Positions 8,985 through 18,860 of a DNA stretch of 64,000 bases are shown here, piece by piece. A model generated the notes under the pieces. It had not been told where the DNA came from. It saw nothing but the letters and a program-made list of their open reading frames with translations, and did no database searches. The translations under genes and the position numbers were made by a program. Every line of letters begins with the position of its first letter. Position 1 is the first letter of the stretch. The DNA is from CAZMXS01 sp964570325 (GTDB lineage Bacteria; Verrucomicrobiota; Kiritimatiellia; CAIQIC01; CAZMXS01): positions 7,328 to 71,327 of the forward strand of contig CAZMXS010000015.1 in the NCBI GenBank assembly GCA_964570325.1, read 5' to 3'.

Positions 8985-10391
8985 GTGAAAATGCTTCATC
9001 GGGCCGGTTCCAGCGGGCAGGGGCCCAAGAAGCATGAAAAGCAATTTATTGTCAGTGATTTCGTTCCAGTCGCTACGGCAACCGGGCTCGCTTTCTTCTA
9101 CAATCTCGTTATCTATGTCGTAGGAATTTTATTGGCGCGAGCGATGTCGCCGGCCGATTTCGGTGATTTCGGCGCGGCTGTGGGAGTCGCCAACGTGCTG
9201 GCCACATTCGCGACAATCGGACTGGAGAAGTGCGCTCTGAAGGATTTGCCTGCCTATCGGTTCGAGAAACGCTTCGGCCACGTCCGCGGATTCTGGCGGT
9301 TCAGCGTGGTGGCGGTTGCCGTTGCGAGTTCGATTCTCGCGCTTGTCTCCGTGGCGCTCTATCAGTTTTCAGGTCACGCCGCAGGCGGGGCTGAACGGCA
9401 TGCCTTTTTCTGGTTTGCCCTCTTTCTGCCGGTCATTGCCATGACGCTCCTCACGATCGAGATCCTGGCCACCAACAGGGGATACCTGCCCCCCACTCTC
9501 GTGCAGCGCGCGGTCTTCCCGCTAGTGGCGCTTGTCCTCGTAGCCGTTTTCCTGACGCTGGGGCCCCGGCCGATGAAACCGATTCAAGCGGTGCTTGCCG
9601 TGGGTGGCGCATGGGTGGTGAGCCTGGCCGTTGTTGTGCCGCTCACCATGGGCAGCTTCGAGATCCATGTCCGAAAGAGCAAACCGGCCTACGAACCTGA
9701 CTTCTGGGTGCGCTATTCCCTGGGGTTCGCCCTCAACAGTCTGCTGACGACGATTACGACCAACTGCGGCGTCATCATCCTCGAGATTTTCCACCCAAAC
9801 GAGAACTGCGTGGGGGTTTACAGCGCGGTGGCCCAGACGGCGAACTTCCTGGTCTTCCTGGCTGCCTCGACGAACCGCCTCTATCTCCCCCGGCTCGCCC
9901 GTCTCGTGGCTGAGGGCGATCGAGCCGGTGTCCGCGCCCTTATGCGGGAGCGGGCGCGGCTTCTGGGGCCGCTTATTGTGGTATTCGTTGCGGGCGTGCT
10001 TTTCTTCGGCGATTCGATTCTTGGCCTGTTCAATCATGGTGTTCCCCATGGCGACAGCCGGCTGGTCGCCTATCCGGCGAGCCATCCCCGGATGTACGTG
10101 GAAGGCTATTGGGCCTTGGTGGTGCTTACGATGGGCAAAGCGGTGACGTCTTTATTCTGGCTCACCCCCACCCATCTGCAGTTTGTCGGCCGGACCAGCC
10201 GGGTCATGGCGGCGCTGGGCGCCGCCGCGATTGCGTGTGCGCTCCTCAGCATCGTGTTCGGTATGTTGCCCAATGCGAATGAAGGGGGGCTCCCCGAGCT
10301 CGGGACTGCGCTCGGCTTCATGATTCCTGCGCTCGCCGCTTATGGTTATCTGGTTTTAGAGGAGAGAAGCCATCCAATCCGTGAACCCTGA
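8985..10391 (+). CDS. oligosaccharide flippase family protein (Wzx/MATE-like)
   Basis: A 468-residue polytopic membrane protein with roughly 12-14 hydrophobic helices. The first, about residues 25-55 (TGLAFFYNLVIYVVGILLARAMSPADFGDFG), is the standard start of polysaccharide-export flippases, including the MSPADFGDF turn. These transporters move lipid-linked oligosaccharides across the inner membrane. The start may be GTG 8985 or ATG 8991; neither has a strong ribosome-binding site. Unusually, no glycosyltransferase or polymerase genes flank it: its neighbours are a beta-helix protein and, on the other strand, a methyltransferase. It may be a stand-alone envelope or glycan transporter. Confidence 0.85.
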   Translation: MKMLHRAGSSGQGPKKHEKQFIVSDFVPVATATGLAFFYNLVIYVVGILLARAMSPADFGDFGAAVGVANVLATFATIGLEKCALKDLPAYRFEKRFGHVRGFWRFSVVAVAVASSILALVSVALYQFSGHAAGGAERHAFFWFALFLPVIAMTLLTIEILATNRGYLPPTLVQRAVFPLVALVLVAVFLTLGPRPMKPIQAVLAVGGAWVVSLAVVVPLTMGSFEIHVRKSKPAYEPDFWVRYSLGFALNSLLTTITTNCGVIILEIFHPNENCVGVYSAVAQTANFLVFLAASTNRLYLPRLARLVAEGDRAGVRALMRERARLLGPLIVVFVAGVLFFGDSILGLFNHGVPHGDSRLVAYPASHPRMYVEGYWALVVLTMGKAVTSLFWLTPTHLQFVGRTSRVMAALGAAAIACALLSIVFGMLPNANEGGLPELGTALGFMIPALAAYGYLVLEERSHPIREP

Positions 10392-10578
10392 AGTTGTTCT
10401 CCGGTTGGCGGATTTGGGAGGGGTGGGGGTAATAGGCGCGGGCCATGAAGCTCTTCCGGCCATTGGCCGCGCAGCGGTCGGCGGACCCGGCGGAGATGGA
10501 TCGCGGGCAGATGGCGGGCTTGCGAGGCCAACGGGATGGGGGGCGCGGGTTATTCTCGGTTTCCCTGTGCGCGGAGGC

Positions 10579-11298
10579 CTACCGCACGGCCACCAGCACT
10601 TTGAACCATGGGAAGCCGCGGACGGGATGGATGGTCACGCGCCGGAATCCGGCGACGAGGCACAGCTTCTTCCACTGCCGCGCGCTGATGGCGTATTCAC
10701 CCTGATTCAGGATGTGCTTCAGGCCGTTGTTGTACATGCGTGTCATCCCGGCAACACCGCCGTCCTTCAGCGCGAGCATGACCTCCGACATGACGTACGG
10801 CAACATTCGCGCGAGCCGTTTCGGGTCCGTGTGGTCGCCCGTCGAGTCCAGGTCAATCTCGCCGAGGACGAAACGGCCGCCGGGTTTCAGGATCGAGCGA
10901 ATCTTCTTCACCATCGGAAGTTTGTTCTTCACGTGGTGGAGCGCGACCGTCGCCGCGATCAGGTCAAACGACTTTGCGGGGAACCGCAGATCCGCTGCGT
11001 CCTGCCGGACGCAGCGGACGCGCGATGTCAGGCCCAGCGCCGCGATCTTTCGCTTGAACAACTCCAGCATGTCGGCCGAGCTGTCGGCGGCCGTAATCCA
11101 GCAATCCGCGCGTTTTAGGAGCTTGAGTGAGAGGAGGCCCGTGCCGCAGCCAAGGTCCATCACGTGTTCGCCGTCCTTCACGCGCGACGCGCGCACCGCC
11201 AGGTCGAGCAGGTCCTGATGCCGCCGCAACTGGCCGAGCGTCTTGTCGTACTCGTGCGCCCAGTTGCCGAACCACTTGCGAGTGACGTGGGTTGCCAT
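10579..11298 (-). CDS. class I SAM-dependent methyltransferase
   Basis: A 239-residue cytoplasmic protein with a strong Shine-Dalgarno run (GAGGAGGAGG) just before the ATG. Motif I is VMDLGCGTGLLSL (about residues 46-58), the acidic end of strand 2 is ITAADSSADML, and motif post-II/IV is RFPAKSFDLIAATVALHHV, followed by LKPGGRFVLGEIDLD. This is the Methyltransf_11/UbiE-like layout. The N-terminal WFGNWAHEYDKTL is typical of small-molecule methyltransferases; substrate unknown. The gene begins 63 nt downstream of the giant secreted protein gene on the same strand and may be co-transcribed with it. Confidence 0.9.
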   Translation of the reverse strand: MATHVTRKWFGNWAHEYDKTLGQLRRHQDLLDLAVRASRVKDGEHVMDLGCGTGLLSLKLLKRADCWITAADSSADMLELFKRKIAALGLTSRVRCVRQDAADLRFPAKSFDLIAATVALHHVKNKLPMVKKIRSILKPGGRFVLGEIDLDSTGDHTDPKRLARMLPYVMSEVMLALKDGGVAGMTRMYNNGLKHILNQGEYAISARQWKKLCLVAGFRRVTIHPVRGFPWFKVLVAVR

Positions 11299-11361
11299 GC
11301 GCCTCCTCCTCGGCCGGATATTGAAGGCCCACGCCGCAACTTTGTCAACCGCAGGCGGGTT

Positions 11362-14300
11362 CTATTCCACCTGCACCCGATAATACTCGCGGCTGCCGGA
11401 AAACGTGTTCGTGAAGCTCATGCTGCCGCCCGAGCCCGGCAAGTCAATCGCGCCGGGAACTTCCGTCCACGTATTGCTCAACGATAGCGTGGACTTGAGC
11501 GTGTACACCTTCGCCGTCACCGAAGGCCACGACACGATGACCCGATTCAATTCGCTCTGAACGCCGGTGCCGTGGAGAAGCAGGACACTGTTCGCATCCA
11601 ATGGATCAGTTCCCGCCCGGATCTCCGCGCCGTCGGAAACGCCGTCGCCATCGGTGTCGCGCCGTTGCGGGTCCGTATGATGCACGAATACTTCTTCTCC
11701 GTCGGCCAATCCGTCCCCGTCCGAATCCAGCCGCTCGCCCTCGGGCAAGGCTTCAAAGGCGATGCGGTCCCAGGTGATTACCGTCGCGCCCCCGCTGCCC
11801 GTCTCCGCCTGAAGCACGAGTCGGTTCATCCCCGGCGCCGCGGCATAAGGGGGGAGCAACACTACGCCGGGCGAGGAGACATTGACCGCCATCGTGGTCA
11901 GCGCAAAGGTCCCGTTCACGTTCCGCAATCCAGCGCTGATGTTCAACCGGCCCTCCGGCGCGTCGCACCACGACGGGTCGAGCGTCACCTTCAGCCCCTG
12001 CGTGGACACGCTCGGCCCCGCGGCGAACAGGATATCCTGCCTCGACCACCAGTTCAGGTTTAGCTCCTTGGGCAATTCCGTCGCCGCGAGAGTGCCCGCA
12101 AGGAATGAATGGTCATAGCGGTCGCCGTTGCCGAGCAAGTCCGCATCGGTGTTGTTGTTCGCGCCGATGGTGGTTGCGCCGATCCACGCGGGCGGCTCGA
12201 TGCGGATCTGGTCCCACGTCAACCATGCCGGCCCGTCCGCCGTCGGCACGGTTTCCAGGCGCAACGTGTTCGCCCCAGCGACCAGAAGACTGGGCGGGAT
12301 GAAGACCGCGTCGCGCGTTGCGCGCCACACGCGCGCGATACCGGCGGTGGTCACCCTGCCGCCATCCGCCACGCTTACGGCGACGTCCATCGCCTTCTCG
12401 CCGTCGGTATGCGCGGCGTCCAGCAACACCACCAACCCTTCACTCGCAGCCGCGGAGCTTAGATTCAGGAGAATGTCCTGGCGGGGCCACCATGACGTGT
12501 TCAACTCCTTCGGGAAGAGCTTCGCGTCCCAACGGCTCGCGAGAAACGTGTTGCTGAAACCCATTTGTGCGAAGTCAAGGTCTTCGGCGTTGTTGTAGCC
12601 GATGACAAACTGGTCGCGCCGCTCTGCCCCGACATCGCTGTCCGTCAGCACGATCATCCGGCCCGCCAACCACTCATCATCGTTGCCGTCCCACGAGACG
12701 TGCGTGACGGTGCCATCCGCGGTGCGGTCAATCAGCTTGAAGTCTGCCGGCACCATGTCGCCCGCGCGCGGGATCACGCGCAGGCTGTCCCACCGGATAC
12801 GCATCTCGGCGGTGTAGCCGCCGGGCCGATTGGTGATCGCCGCGAGCGAGCCGATCGGGCGGTCGTGATCGCCGCCGTGCGGGTCCTGCAGGAACATGTT
12901 CGTGTGCACATCAATACGGTTGTGCGAAGTGCGCCCGTTGTTGATGAAACAGAAGACGCCGTCGCTGACATTCCACGCGTCGCCGTACGCCACCTCGGGG
13001 TCATCCACATCGAACCCGATGAAGAGCCACACGTCGTCCCACATCAGTTTTACCTGTGCGGTGGTCTGCGTTGCGCCGTACGCGGCGACCGCGTACGTCA
13101 CAGCGGGCGCATCGGCCCATTCCGGCTCATCGAGGAGGCCGTCCACGGTCGGCCACGCGTCAACGCGCACCGCCGGGATCGTCCGGCTTGAAAGCACGAG
13201 CTGGCCGGAGCTGTAGTCGTATTCGTCCGGCTGCCCGCTGCCGGGTCGGTAGATGCGCGCGAGAATCCAATAGCTGCCCGGCGGAACACCGGTTGGATCC
13301 CACGTGTAGCTCGCTTCGACGTTGTGCTGCGCGGCGATGTTCGTCGCGATGAGAACGGCCTCGTAGCGGTTCGACGGATTTTCCTCGTTGTAGCAACTCG
13401 CGCGTTCGAAGCGGCTGTAAAAGAGATCAATCCGCGCGTCGCCCGCGGGGTTTTGCGCGAGCCATTTGATCTCGAACGGATCGGTAACGATCGCGTTGCC
13501 GTACGCGGGCGTGAGGACGGTGATCCGCGGGCGCGGCGGCAGCGGCACTTCCGGCGCGGTGGTGAAATTTGTGTAATCCGAGTAGCTGCCGCCGGAAAGC
13601 GCGCGGATGCGGTAGTCGGTGTTGGGAAACAGCGTGTTCAGCTTGAAGCTGTGCGTTGTGACGGGCTCCGGGTCGTAGACGCGGCCGAACATCTTGAACC
13701 GGTCGAACGCGAGCGCGGTCTCTTCCGTCCGCAGGCCGCACCGCCCGAGTGTGTAAGCGGGGAAACTGTACTGCACGATCTTGCGCGACAGGTCCACGTC
13801 GAGCCGGATCTCGTTGAAGTTGACCACCGCGCGCATCGTGTAGAGCGTGTCGGGGTTGAGCCGCGGCGCCCCGGGCTCGCCAGCCGTCTTGCGGTTGAGC
13901 ACGTTCGTGACGCCGTCGGCCACTTCGGCGATCAGGTACTCGCCGGCGTCGCCGTTATAGCCCGCATAGCGGTAGTTCGCGTCATTCTCATACGCGAACA
14001 CGATGAACACGTTCGTGTGCGCGCCGTGCCCCGTGTTGAAGGTTGCCTCGATCACGCCCTTCTTCTGCCCGAGCCGCGCCAGGATGAGTTCATCGCCCGC
14101 GCCGGAGTTGGTGAGCGAACCGTTCGCGACGGTCCACGAGCCCGCGACGGGTTCCCACTCCGCGGACGGCGCGTCGAAGAAGTCCGCGAACTGGTTCAGC
14201 CGGTCAATGAGCCCCCAAGTGGCTTGCTCGCCGCCCTCGTTGAACTTGTCGAACGCCATGAAGTATGTCCAGCCGTATGCGCTGTGCGGGTGGTTCCTGA

Positions 14301-17300
14301 GGTAGTTTCGCAACAGGTCAATCGCGCGCGCTTTCGCGCGCTTGTCCCGGACCAGTCCGGTGGTGAAATCGTTAATCTCGCAATAGCCGGTCTGGTCAAT
14401 GACGACGGGCTTGCCGTTCTCGGCGATGCGGTTTACGGCGAACATCTTTTCCAGATAGTAGTCGTACACATCCTGGTTCATCAGCAGGTAGTCGGCGTCC
14501 TCGACGCCGGGGATGTAGCCGTAGCACCGCGTGTAGTAGTCGAGCCGCACGGTGTAGAGGTGCTCGCTGATGCCGTCCACCAGATCAGCGACGCCAAAAT
14601 GCGGGTCGCGATCCTGGCCGCCGAACCCGAGATTGATGAACACGCGGTGGATCGGGTCTATCGCCTTGATCTTGTCGTAGAACACCTTCGTGTAATCGCG
14701 CTGCTGCTCCTCGTCGGGCCAATCGTTGAGCCCAATACCGTCCTGCCGGCGCAGTTCGGGATCGTCGAACGGCATATTGATCATGAGATAAAGGATTGAG
14801 CCGGGGTATTTCGTCGCGTAGCCGTTCGGTCCGAAGATCGGGGTCTTCTGGGTATAATAGTTGATGATCCAATCGGCGTTGTGCGGAAGATAGGCGAAAT
14901 GATTCGTCGGATGGTTGTCGCCGACGGGCGGCAGGCTCTCGTTGTACTTGTTGTAGGCCTCGAGGCGCACCACCACCTTCAGGCCGAGTTCTTCCGCGCG
15001 CCGGAAGATATATTCCTCGACGTTGCCGTTCTTCTGCAGTTCGCCCCACCCGAGATTGTAGAGGTTGATCGTGTTGACGTTGTTGGCCTTGAACTGCCGG
15101 AGATCGTAGTCCACATCGTTCGTCGTGATTGCCGCCCCGTACGCTTCGGCGGGCGCATAGAGCACGCCTTGCACGAACTCGTCGGGGTCGCGCCACTCGT
15201 CGAAGATGCGATACATGCCGCGGCGGTCCACCTCGGAACTCGCGGGTACGTCCGTCGTCCAGCGGACGACGGCCGAGTCGTTGGTGATCTGGTCAACCCA
15301 CAACGCCGTGACGACCGGCACGGAAACCGTAAACCGGCGCCCCTCGCTCCAGTCGCTTGTGAACCCATTCCAGTCCTCCGCCATGGCGCGGACGTAATAG
15401 GTTCCCGGCGAGAGCGACGCGAACAACCATCTCGGATTCGATGTCAGCACGTATTGCGTCCCCGCGCCGAATGCGGGGTCCGCGCTCAACTGAATGTGAT
15501 ACAGGAGGATCGGTGTGCCGGACGTCACCGCCGCAAAGCCCACAAAGATATCGCCATCGAGGTTCGAGATGTCGTTAGTCCGGATAGAAGGCGTGGAGGG
15601 CGGGTAGGGCTCTCCCATCGCGATCGTGATGTTACTGTACGCGCCCAGGTTCTCCGGGTCATACGCCACGTTCCACTCGCTCTTGAATCCGTTGCGATCT
15701 TCGGCGCGCACGCGATAGTAGTAGGTTCCGTTGCCCTTGAGGAAGAACTGGTAGACCGGATTCGTGTGCAGCATGGTCGTGCCGGGGATGAAATCATTGG
15801 TGCTCGGGAAGTGCGGCGCATAGACCTGCACCGGGGCGTTCGTATCGCCCAGCCATTCGGGCGGGAAGTCGTGCGTGTCGAGGAACAGGAAGTTGGTCGG
15901 GTTCCGCGTCTCCTGAATCTCGTATACGTTGATTCCTTCGCCCGAGTCCGGGATTGTCATGTGGAGGATGTAGTTCGGCTGCGTCGTGTACACGAGCGGG
16001 ACGCCGTTGGAGAAGACCGTTTTGACTACGTTGCGTTCGATCGCGCGCATCACGGGCGCGGCGGGCGGATACGGCGCGGCCATTGTGATGGTGACGTTCG
16101 TATAGACTTCGGGGTTGCCCGGCTGGTAGGCGGTGTTCCATGGCCCCTCGAATCCGTTCACGTCCACGGCGCGCGCGCGGTAGTAGAACGTGCCCGCCGC
16201 GTGCTGAACGATCGTGTGCTGCGGGTGCGGCGGCAGATAGAGCCTCACCGGCGGATTCGGCAGCCCGTGCCAGTCGTCCGGATAGTTATGCTCGTCCACG
16301 TAGAGGAAGTTCGTCGGGTCGGCGGTCTCCTGGATCTCATAGAACTTCACGCCCTCGCCCGACACCGACCCGGCGAGTTCGAGCACGAAGTCGCCTTCGT
16401 TCGTGTGGGCGACCAGTGTGCCGTTGATCCACACGTCGCGAATATGGTGGCGGAACCAGTTCGTGATGGCCGGCGCCGAGGGCGGTGTCGGCGCGGTCAT
16501 CGCCTCGGTCTTGGCGAAGGACTCGCTCCAGGCGGTCTGCTCGCTGGTCATCGCCTTGGCGTTGACACGGTAGTAGTACGTCCCGTTGGTCTGCCGCAAC
16601 AGCTCGTGTGAATGCGTTGAGCCGTCGAAAACCCACCACTGGTTCGTCGTCGAGAAGTCGCTCGCGCGCGACTCGACAAGGATATACTCCATGATGCCGC
16701 TCGCGTGGGTCGCGGGCGACCATTGCACCGTGTAGCGCGACTTGACGAGAAGGTCCGCGGCCCAGACCCCGTTGCTCCACATGCTTTCCACATGGTTGAC
16801 GATGGCGGTGATCGTCGGGGGTAGGAACGGCTCCGGCGGCGGGCCGATCCGGATGCAGTCCCACAGAATCCATTTGTTCGGCGGAGGGGCATCCACGGAC
16901 AGGAGCCGCACCGTGTTTGTGCCGGCGACCAGGGTTGACGCAGGAATGCCGAGGTCCACCGGCGCGGTGCGGTTCACCCAGGCGGTGCCGACAATATTCC
17001 ACGGGCCGAGATTGGTGCGGACCGCGACTTCGATGCCAAACGTGTTCTCGCCGCCGAGATCCGCGTCGCAGATGTCGAACGTGATCGTGAGCCCGGCGGT
17101 TGCCGCCGTTGAGTCCGCGCGAAAGACGATGTACTGCGTGGTCCACCAACTGTTGTTCAGCTCCTTTGGGAACTCGTTCGTCGGCTCCGTGTCGGCATAA
17201 AACCATGCATCGTAGTTCTCCAGATCAAATTGCGTCCATCCCCCGCCGTTTGTCCCGATTTCGATCATCGTGGCCCCCGCCTCGGGCGAGCAGACCGCGA

Positions 17301-17349
17301 AGAAAACAACCGCCGCAAAGACCGCCGTCAACCTCGACTCCATGCTCAT
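11362..17349 (-). CDS. giant secreted multidomain glycosidase-like protein (1,995 residues) with CBM9 and three repeated lectin-like modules
   Basis: The ATG at 17347-17349 follows GAGGTG and precedes a signal peptide (LTAVFAAVVFFAVCSPEAGA). Modules by residue: 28-170, a beta-sandwich containing KELNNSWW (62-69) and ending ILWDCIRIGPP; about 175-690, four fibronectin-like domains; about 700-1060, a TIM-barrel-like region (FKANNVNTINLYNLGW, KVVVRLEAY, HRVFINLGFG, ISEHLY, PVVIDQTGYCE) resembling clan GH-A; about 1065-1225, a LamG-like sandwich; 1395-1560, CBM9 (DGLLDEPEWADAP...DDVWLFIGFDVDD); then two more copies of the first module (KELNTSWW at 1614, KELNLNWW at 1761); a calcium-binding thrombospondin-3 stretch (DSDGDGLADGEE, DTDGDGVSDGAE, about 1875-1915); and a final beta domain. 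Candidate acids in the barrel are E929 and E991, by position only. A LacI gene is divergent from it. Confidence 0.8.
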   Translation of the reverse strand: MSMESRLTAVFAAVVFFAVCSPEAGATMIEIGTNGGGWTQFDLENYDAWFYADTEPTNEFPKELNNSWWTTQYIVFRADSTAATAGLTITFDICDADLGGENTFGIEVAVRTNLGPWNIVGTAWVNRTAPVDLGIPASTLVAGTNTVRLLSVDAPPPNKWILWDCIRIGPPPEPFLPPTITAIVNHVESMWSNGVWAADLLVKSRYTVQWSPATHASGIMEYILVESRASDFSTTNQWWVFDGSTHSHELLRQTNGTYYYRVNAKAMTSEQTAWSESFAKTEAMTAPTPPSAPAITNWFRHHIRDVWINGTLVAHTNEGDFVLELAGSVSGEGVKFYEIQETADPTNFLYVDEHNYPDDWHGLPNPPVRLYLPPHPQHTIVQHAAGTFYYRARAVDVNGFEGPWNTAYQPGNPEVYTNVTITMAAPYPPAAPVMRAIERNVVKTVFSNGVPLVYTTQPNYILHMTIPDSGEGINVYEIQETRNPTNFLFLDTHDFPPEWLGDTNAPVQVYAPHFPSTNDFIPGTTMLHTNPVYQFFLKGNGTYYYRVRAEDRNGFKSEWNVAYDPENLGAYSNITIAMGEPYPPSTPSIRTNDISNLDGDIFVGFAAVTSGTPILLYHIQLSADPAFGAGTQYVLTSNPRWLFASLSPGTYYVRAMAEDWNGFTSDWSEGRRFTVSVPVVTALWVDQITNDSAVVRWTTDVPASSEVDRRGMYRIFDEWRDPDEFVQGVLYAPAEAYGAAITTNDVDYDLRQFKANNVNTINLYNLGWGELQKNGNVEEYIFRRAEELGLKVVVRLEAYNKYNESLPPVGDNHPTNHFAYLPHNADWIINYYTQKTPIFGPNGYATKYPGSILYLMINMPFDDPELRRQDGIGLNDWPDEEQQRDYTKVFYDKIKAIDPIHRVFINLGFGGQDRDPHFGVADLVDGISEHLYTVRLDYYTRCYGYIPGVEDADYLLMNQDVYDYYLEKMFAVNRIAENGKPVVIDQTGYCEINDFTTGLVRDKRAKARAIDLLRNYLRNHPHSAYGWTYFMAFDKFNEGGEQATWGLIDRLNQFADFFDAPSAEWEPVAGSWTVANGSLTNSGAGDELILARLGQKKGVIEATFNTGHGAHTNVFIVFAYENDANYRYAGYNGDAGEYLIAEVADGVTNVLNRKTAGEPGAPRLNPDTLYTMRAVVNFNEIRLDVDLSRKIVQYSFPAYTLGRCGLRTEETALAFDRFKMFGRVYDPEPVTTHSFKLNTLFPNTDYRIRALSGGSYSDYTNFTTAPEVPLPPRPRITVLTPAYGNAIVTDPFEIKWLAQNPAGDARIDLFYSRFERASCYNEENPSNRYEAVLIATNIAAQHNVEASYTWDPTGVPPGSYWILARIYRPGSGQPDEYDYSSGQLVLSSRTIPAVRVDAWPTVDGLLDEPEWADAPAVTYAVAAYGATQTTAQVKLMWDDVWLFIGFDVDDPEVAYGDAWNVSDGVFCFINNGRTSHNRIDVHTNMFLQDPHGGDHDRPIGSLAAITNRPGGYTAEMRIRWDSLRVIPRAGDMVPADFKLIDRTADGTVTHVSWDGNDDEWLAGRMIVLTDSDVGAERRDQFVIGYNNAEDLDFAQMGFSNTFLASRWDAKLFPKELNTSWWPRQDILLNLSSAAASEGLVVLLDAAHTDGEKAMDVAVSVADGGRVTTAGIARVWRATRDAVFIPPSLLVAGANTLRLETVPTADGPAWLTWDQIRIEPPAWIGATTIGANNNTDADLLGNGDRYDHSFLAGTLAATELPKELNLNWWSRQDILFAAGPSVSTQGLKVTLDPSWCDAPEGRLNISAGLRNVNGTFALTTMAVNVSSPGVVLLPPYAAAPGMNRLVLQAETGSGGATVITWDRIAFEALPEGERLDSDGDGLADGEEVFVHHTDPQRRDTDGDGVSDGAEIRAGTDPLDANSVLLLHGTGVQSELNRVIVSWPSVTAKVYTLKSTLSLSNTWTEVPGAIDLPGSGGSMSFTNTFSGSREYYRVQVE

Positions 17350-17419
17350 CGAAACACCTCTGAAAAAATACGCGGACACTCGGAACTTCCACTCTGCACC
17401 GCGCACGCTACCAACGAAC

Positions 17420-17431
17420 GAAACCGGTTTC
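17420..17431. promoter_or_regulatory. LacI-family operator-like palindrome
   Basis: GAAACCGGTTTC is a perfect 12-bp palindrome with the central CG typical of LacI/GalR operators. It lies in the 276-bp gap between the divergent giant-glycosidase and LacI genes, 71 bp from the former's start and beside an AT-rich stretch (17435-17470) suited to promoters. A one-base variant occurs at 23784-23795 next to the second LacI gene. Confidence 0.65.
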
Positions 17432-17625
17432 AATACAAAATATGTAAAAATTATCAATATTTATGCACAATGTCTGGGTTTCTTGGCAGAATGATGATAC
17501 TTGTTGCGTTTGTTTCGCTACGGATTTTGTGCTGTAATATCCTGTTGCACAAGAAGTTCAAAATGCGTAACCGATTTCAGATATCAGGTTGAATTGGCGG
17601 GCCGGGTTGTGGCAAAATCCTAGTT

Positions 17626-18690
17626 ATGGCGCGTCCCATTCAATTCTCGAAACACGAGCCCAGACGGTCGGCGGGCCGACCCACCCTGCTGGACATCTGC
17701 CGGCAGGCGGGAGTTTCCAAGGCGACTGTCTCGCGCGTGTTGAACAACCGCGCCGGCGTCGGCAAGGAGGTGCGCAAGCGTGTGCTCACGGTAATGCGCA
17801 AGCTCCATTACGCGCCGCAGGCGGCCGCCCGGAATCTTTCCCGCGCGCGCAGCGACATGATCGGCGTGGTTTTCCAGGATCTTACGGCCGGCTGGATGCT
17901 GAACGTGTTCCGCGGGATCATGCACGTTGCCAGTTCGACCCACTATAATGTGATGATGGCGGTTTCAACGACCGAGGGCGATGAGACCGAACTTCCGAAT
18001 CGGCTGCTGGCCGAAGGCCGTGTGGACGGTCTCGCGTGGCTCGATCCCCGCGTGTCGGACGACGCCGTGATCAAGATGAAGCAACTCGATCTTCCGTTTG
18101 TCGTATTGCAGCGCACCCTGAAGGATCCCGACATCAACAGCGTCGCCATCGAGAACACGCAGGGCGCACACCAGGCCATGTCGCACCTGCTCGACCTTGG
18201 TTATCGCGACATCCTGCTCGTGACCGGCGGCGAGCAGAATGAAGACTCGCGCCAGCGTTATGCCGGCGCGCTGCAGGCCCTCCGCGAACGCCACTTGGAA
18301 CTGCGTCCCGGTCGCGTGCTCGTCGGCCACAACGTAGGCCCGCTTGCGGTGCAAGCCTTCCAGGAATACCTTGAAGACGGCAACACCCTCCCGCAAGCCA
18401 TCTTCGCGTTTAACGACGATATGGCCATTGCCCTGATCCGCTGGCTTCGGCGCCGGGGTCGGCGGGTGCCCGAAGATGTTGCCGTGGTCGGATTCGACGG
18501 CATCGAGGAAGCCGAGTATATCGGTCTCACGACAGTGGAAACGCCAATGTACGAGATGGGCGTTCTCGCCGGGCAGATTCTCATTGATCTGATGTCCCAC
18601 AGCATCAGCGCCAAGCGCGCGCGCCAGGTGTTCCTCCGCGGAAACCTTCGTATTCGCGAAACCTGCGGCGCCAATCTCAAGCGAACGTAA
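17626..18690 (+). CDS. LacI family transcriptional regulator
   Basis: This 354-residue regulator has an N-terminal helix-turn-helix with hinge (TLLDICRQAGVSKATVSRVLNN, about residues 20-42, then VRKRVLTVMRKLHYAPQAAARNLSR). The periplasmic-binding-protein-like sugar domain spans about 75-345 (MIGVVFQDLTAGWM, DINSVAIENTQGAHQAMSHLL, IFAFNDDMAIALI, DVAVVGFDGIEEAEYI). It begins with an extra basic stretch of about 18 residues before the HTH. It is divergent from the giant secreted glycosidase and convergent with the GH144-like gene, so it most likely controls sugar-responsive expression of the former through the palindrome at 17420-17431. No clear ribosome-binding site is visible. Confidence 0.93.
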   Translation: MARPIQFSKHEPRRSAGRPTLLDICRQAGVSKATVSRVLNNRAGVGKEVRKRVLTVMRKLHYAPQAAARNLSRARSDMIGVVFQDLTAGWMLNVFRGIMHVASSTHYNVMMAVSTTEGDETELPNRLLAEGRVDGLAWLDPRVSDDAVIKMKQLDLPFVVLQRTLKDPDINSVAIENTQGAHQAMSHLLDLGYRDILLVTGGEQNEDSRQRYAGALQALRERHLELRPGRVLVGHNVGPLAVQAFQEYLEDGNTLPQAIFAFNDDMAIALIRWLRRRGRRVPEDVAVVGFDGIEEAEYIGLTTVETPMYEMGVLAGQILIDLMSHSISAKRARQVFLRGNLRIRETCGANLKRT

Positions 18691-18691
18691 C

Positions 18692-18706
18692 CCGGCATTA
18701 TGCCGG
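18692..18706. terminator. short perfect hairpin between convergent genes
   Basis: CCGGCA-TTA-TGCCGG begins 2 nt after the LacI stop codon. The 6-bp GC stem lies where transcription from both sides should end, but no U-tract follows. Confidence 0.35.
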
Positions 18707-18860
18707 CGAGGAGCCGACAAAGCGCCCACCGGCTGGAGATAGATCCGGGCCAAAGAACCGGGCGGCACACTTGCCGCTGCGCCAGCATCCGGCCGATCAT
18801 GTGGAATGTGAAATAGGCGATTGCGCCGCCGGGCCGGCCGGCGCCGAGACGTTCCGCGGG

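Noticed and set aside
14881..16611. 576-codon plus-strand open frame inside the giant secreted protein
   Set aside because: High-GC shadow frame with Arg/Val-rich composition and no family; the minus-strand frame is a continuous multidomain protein.
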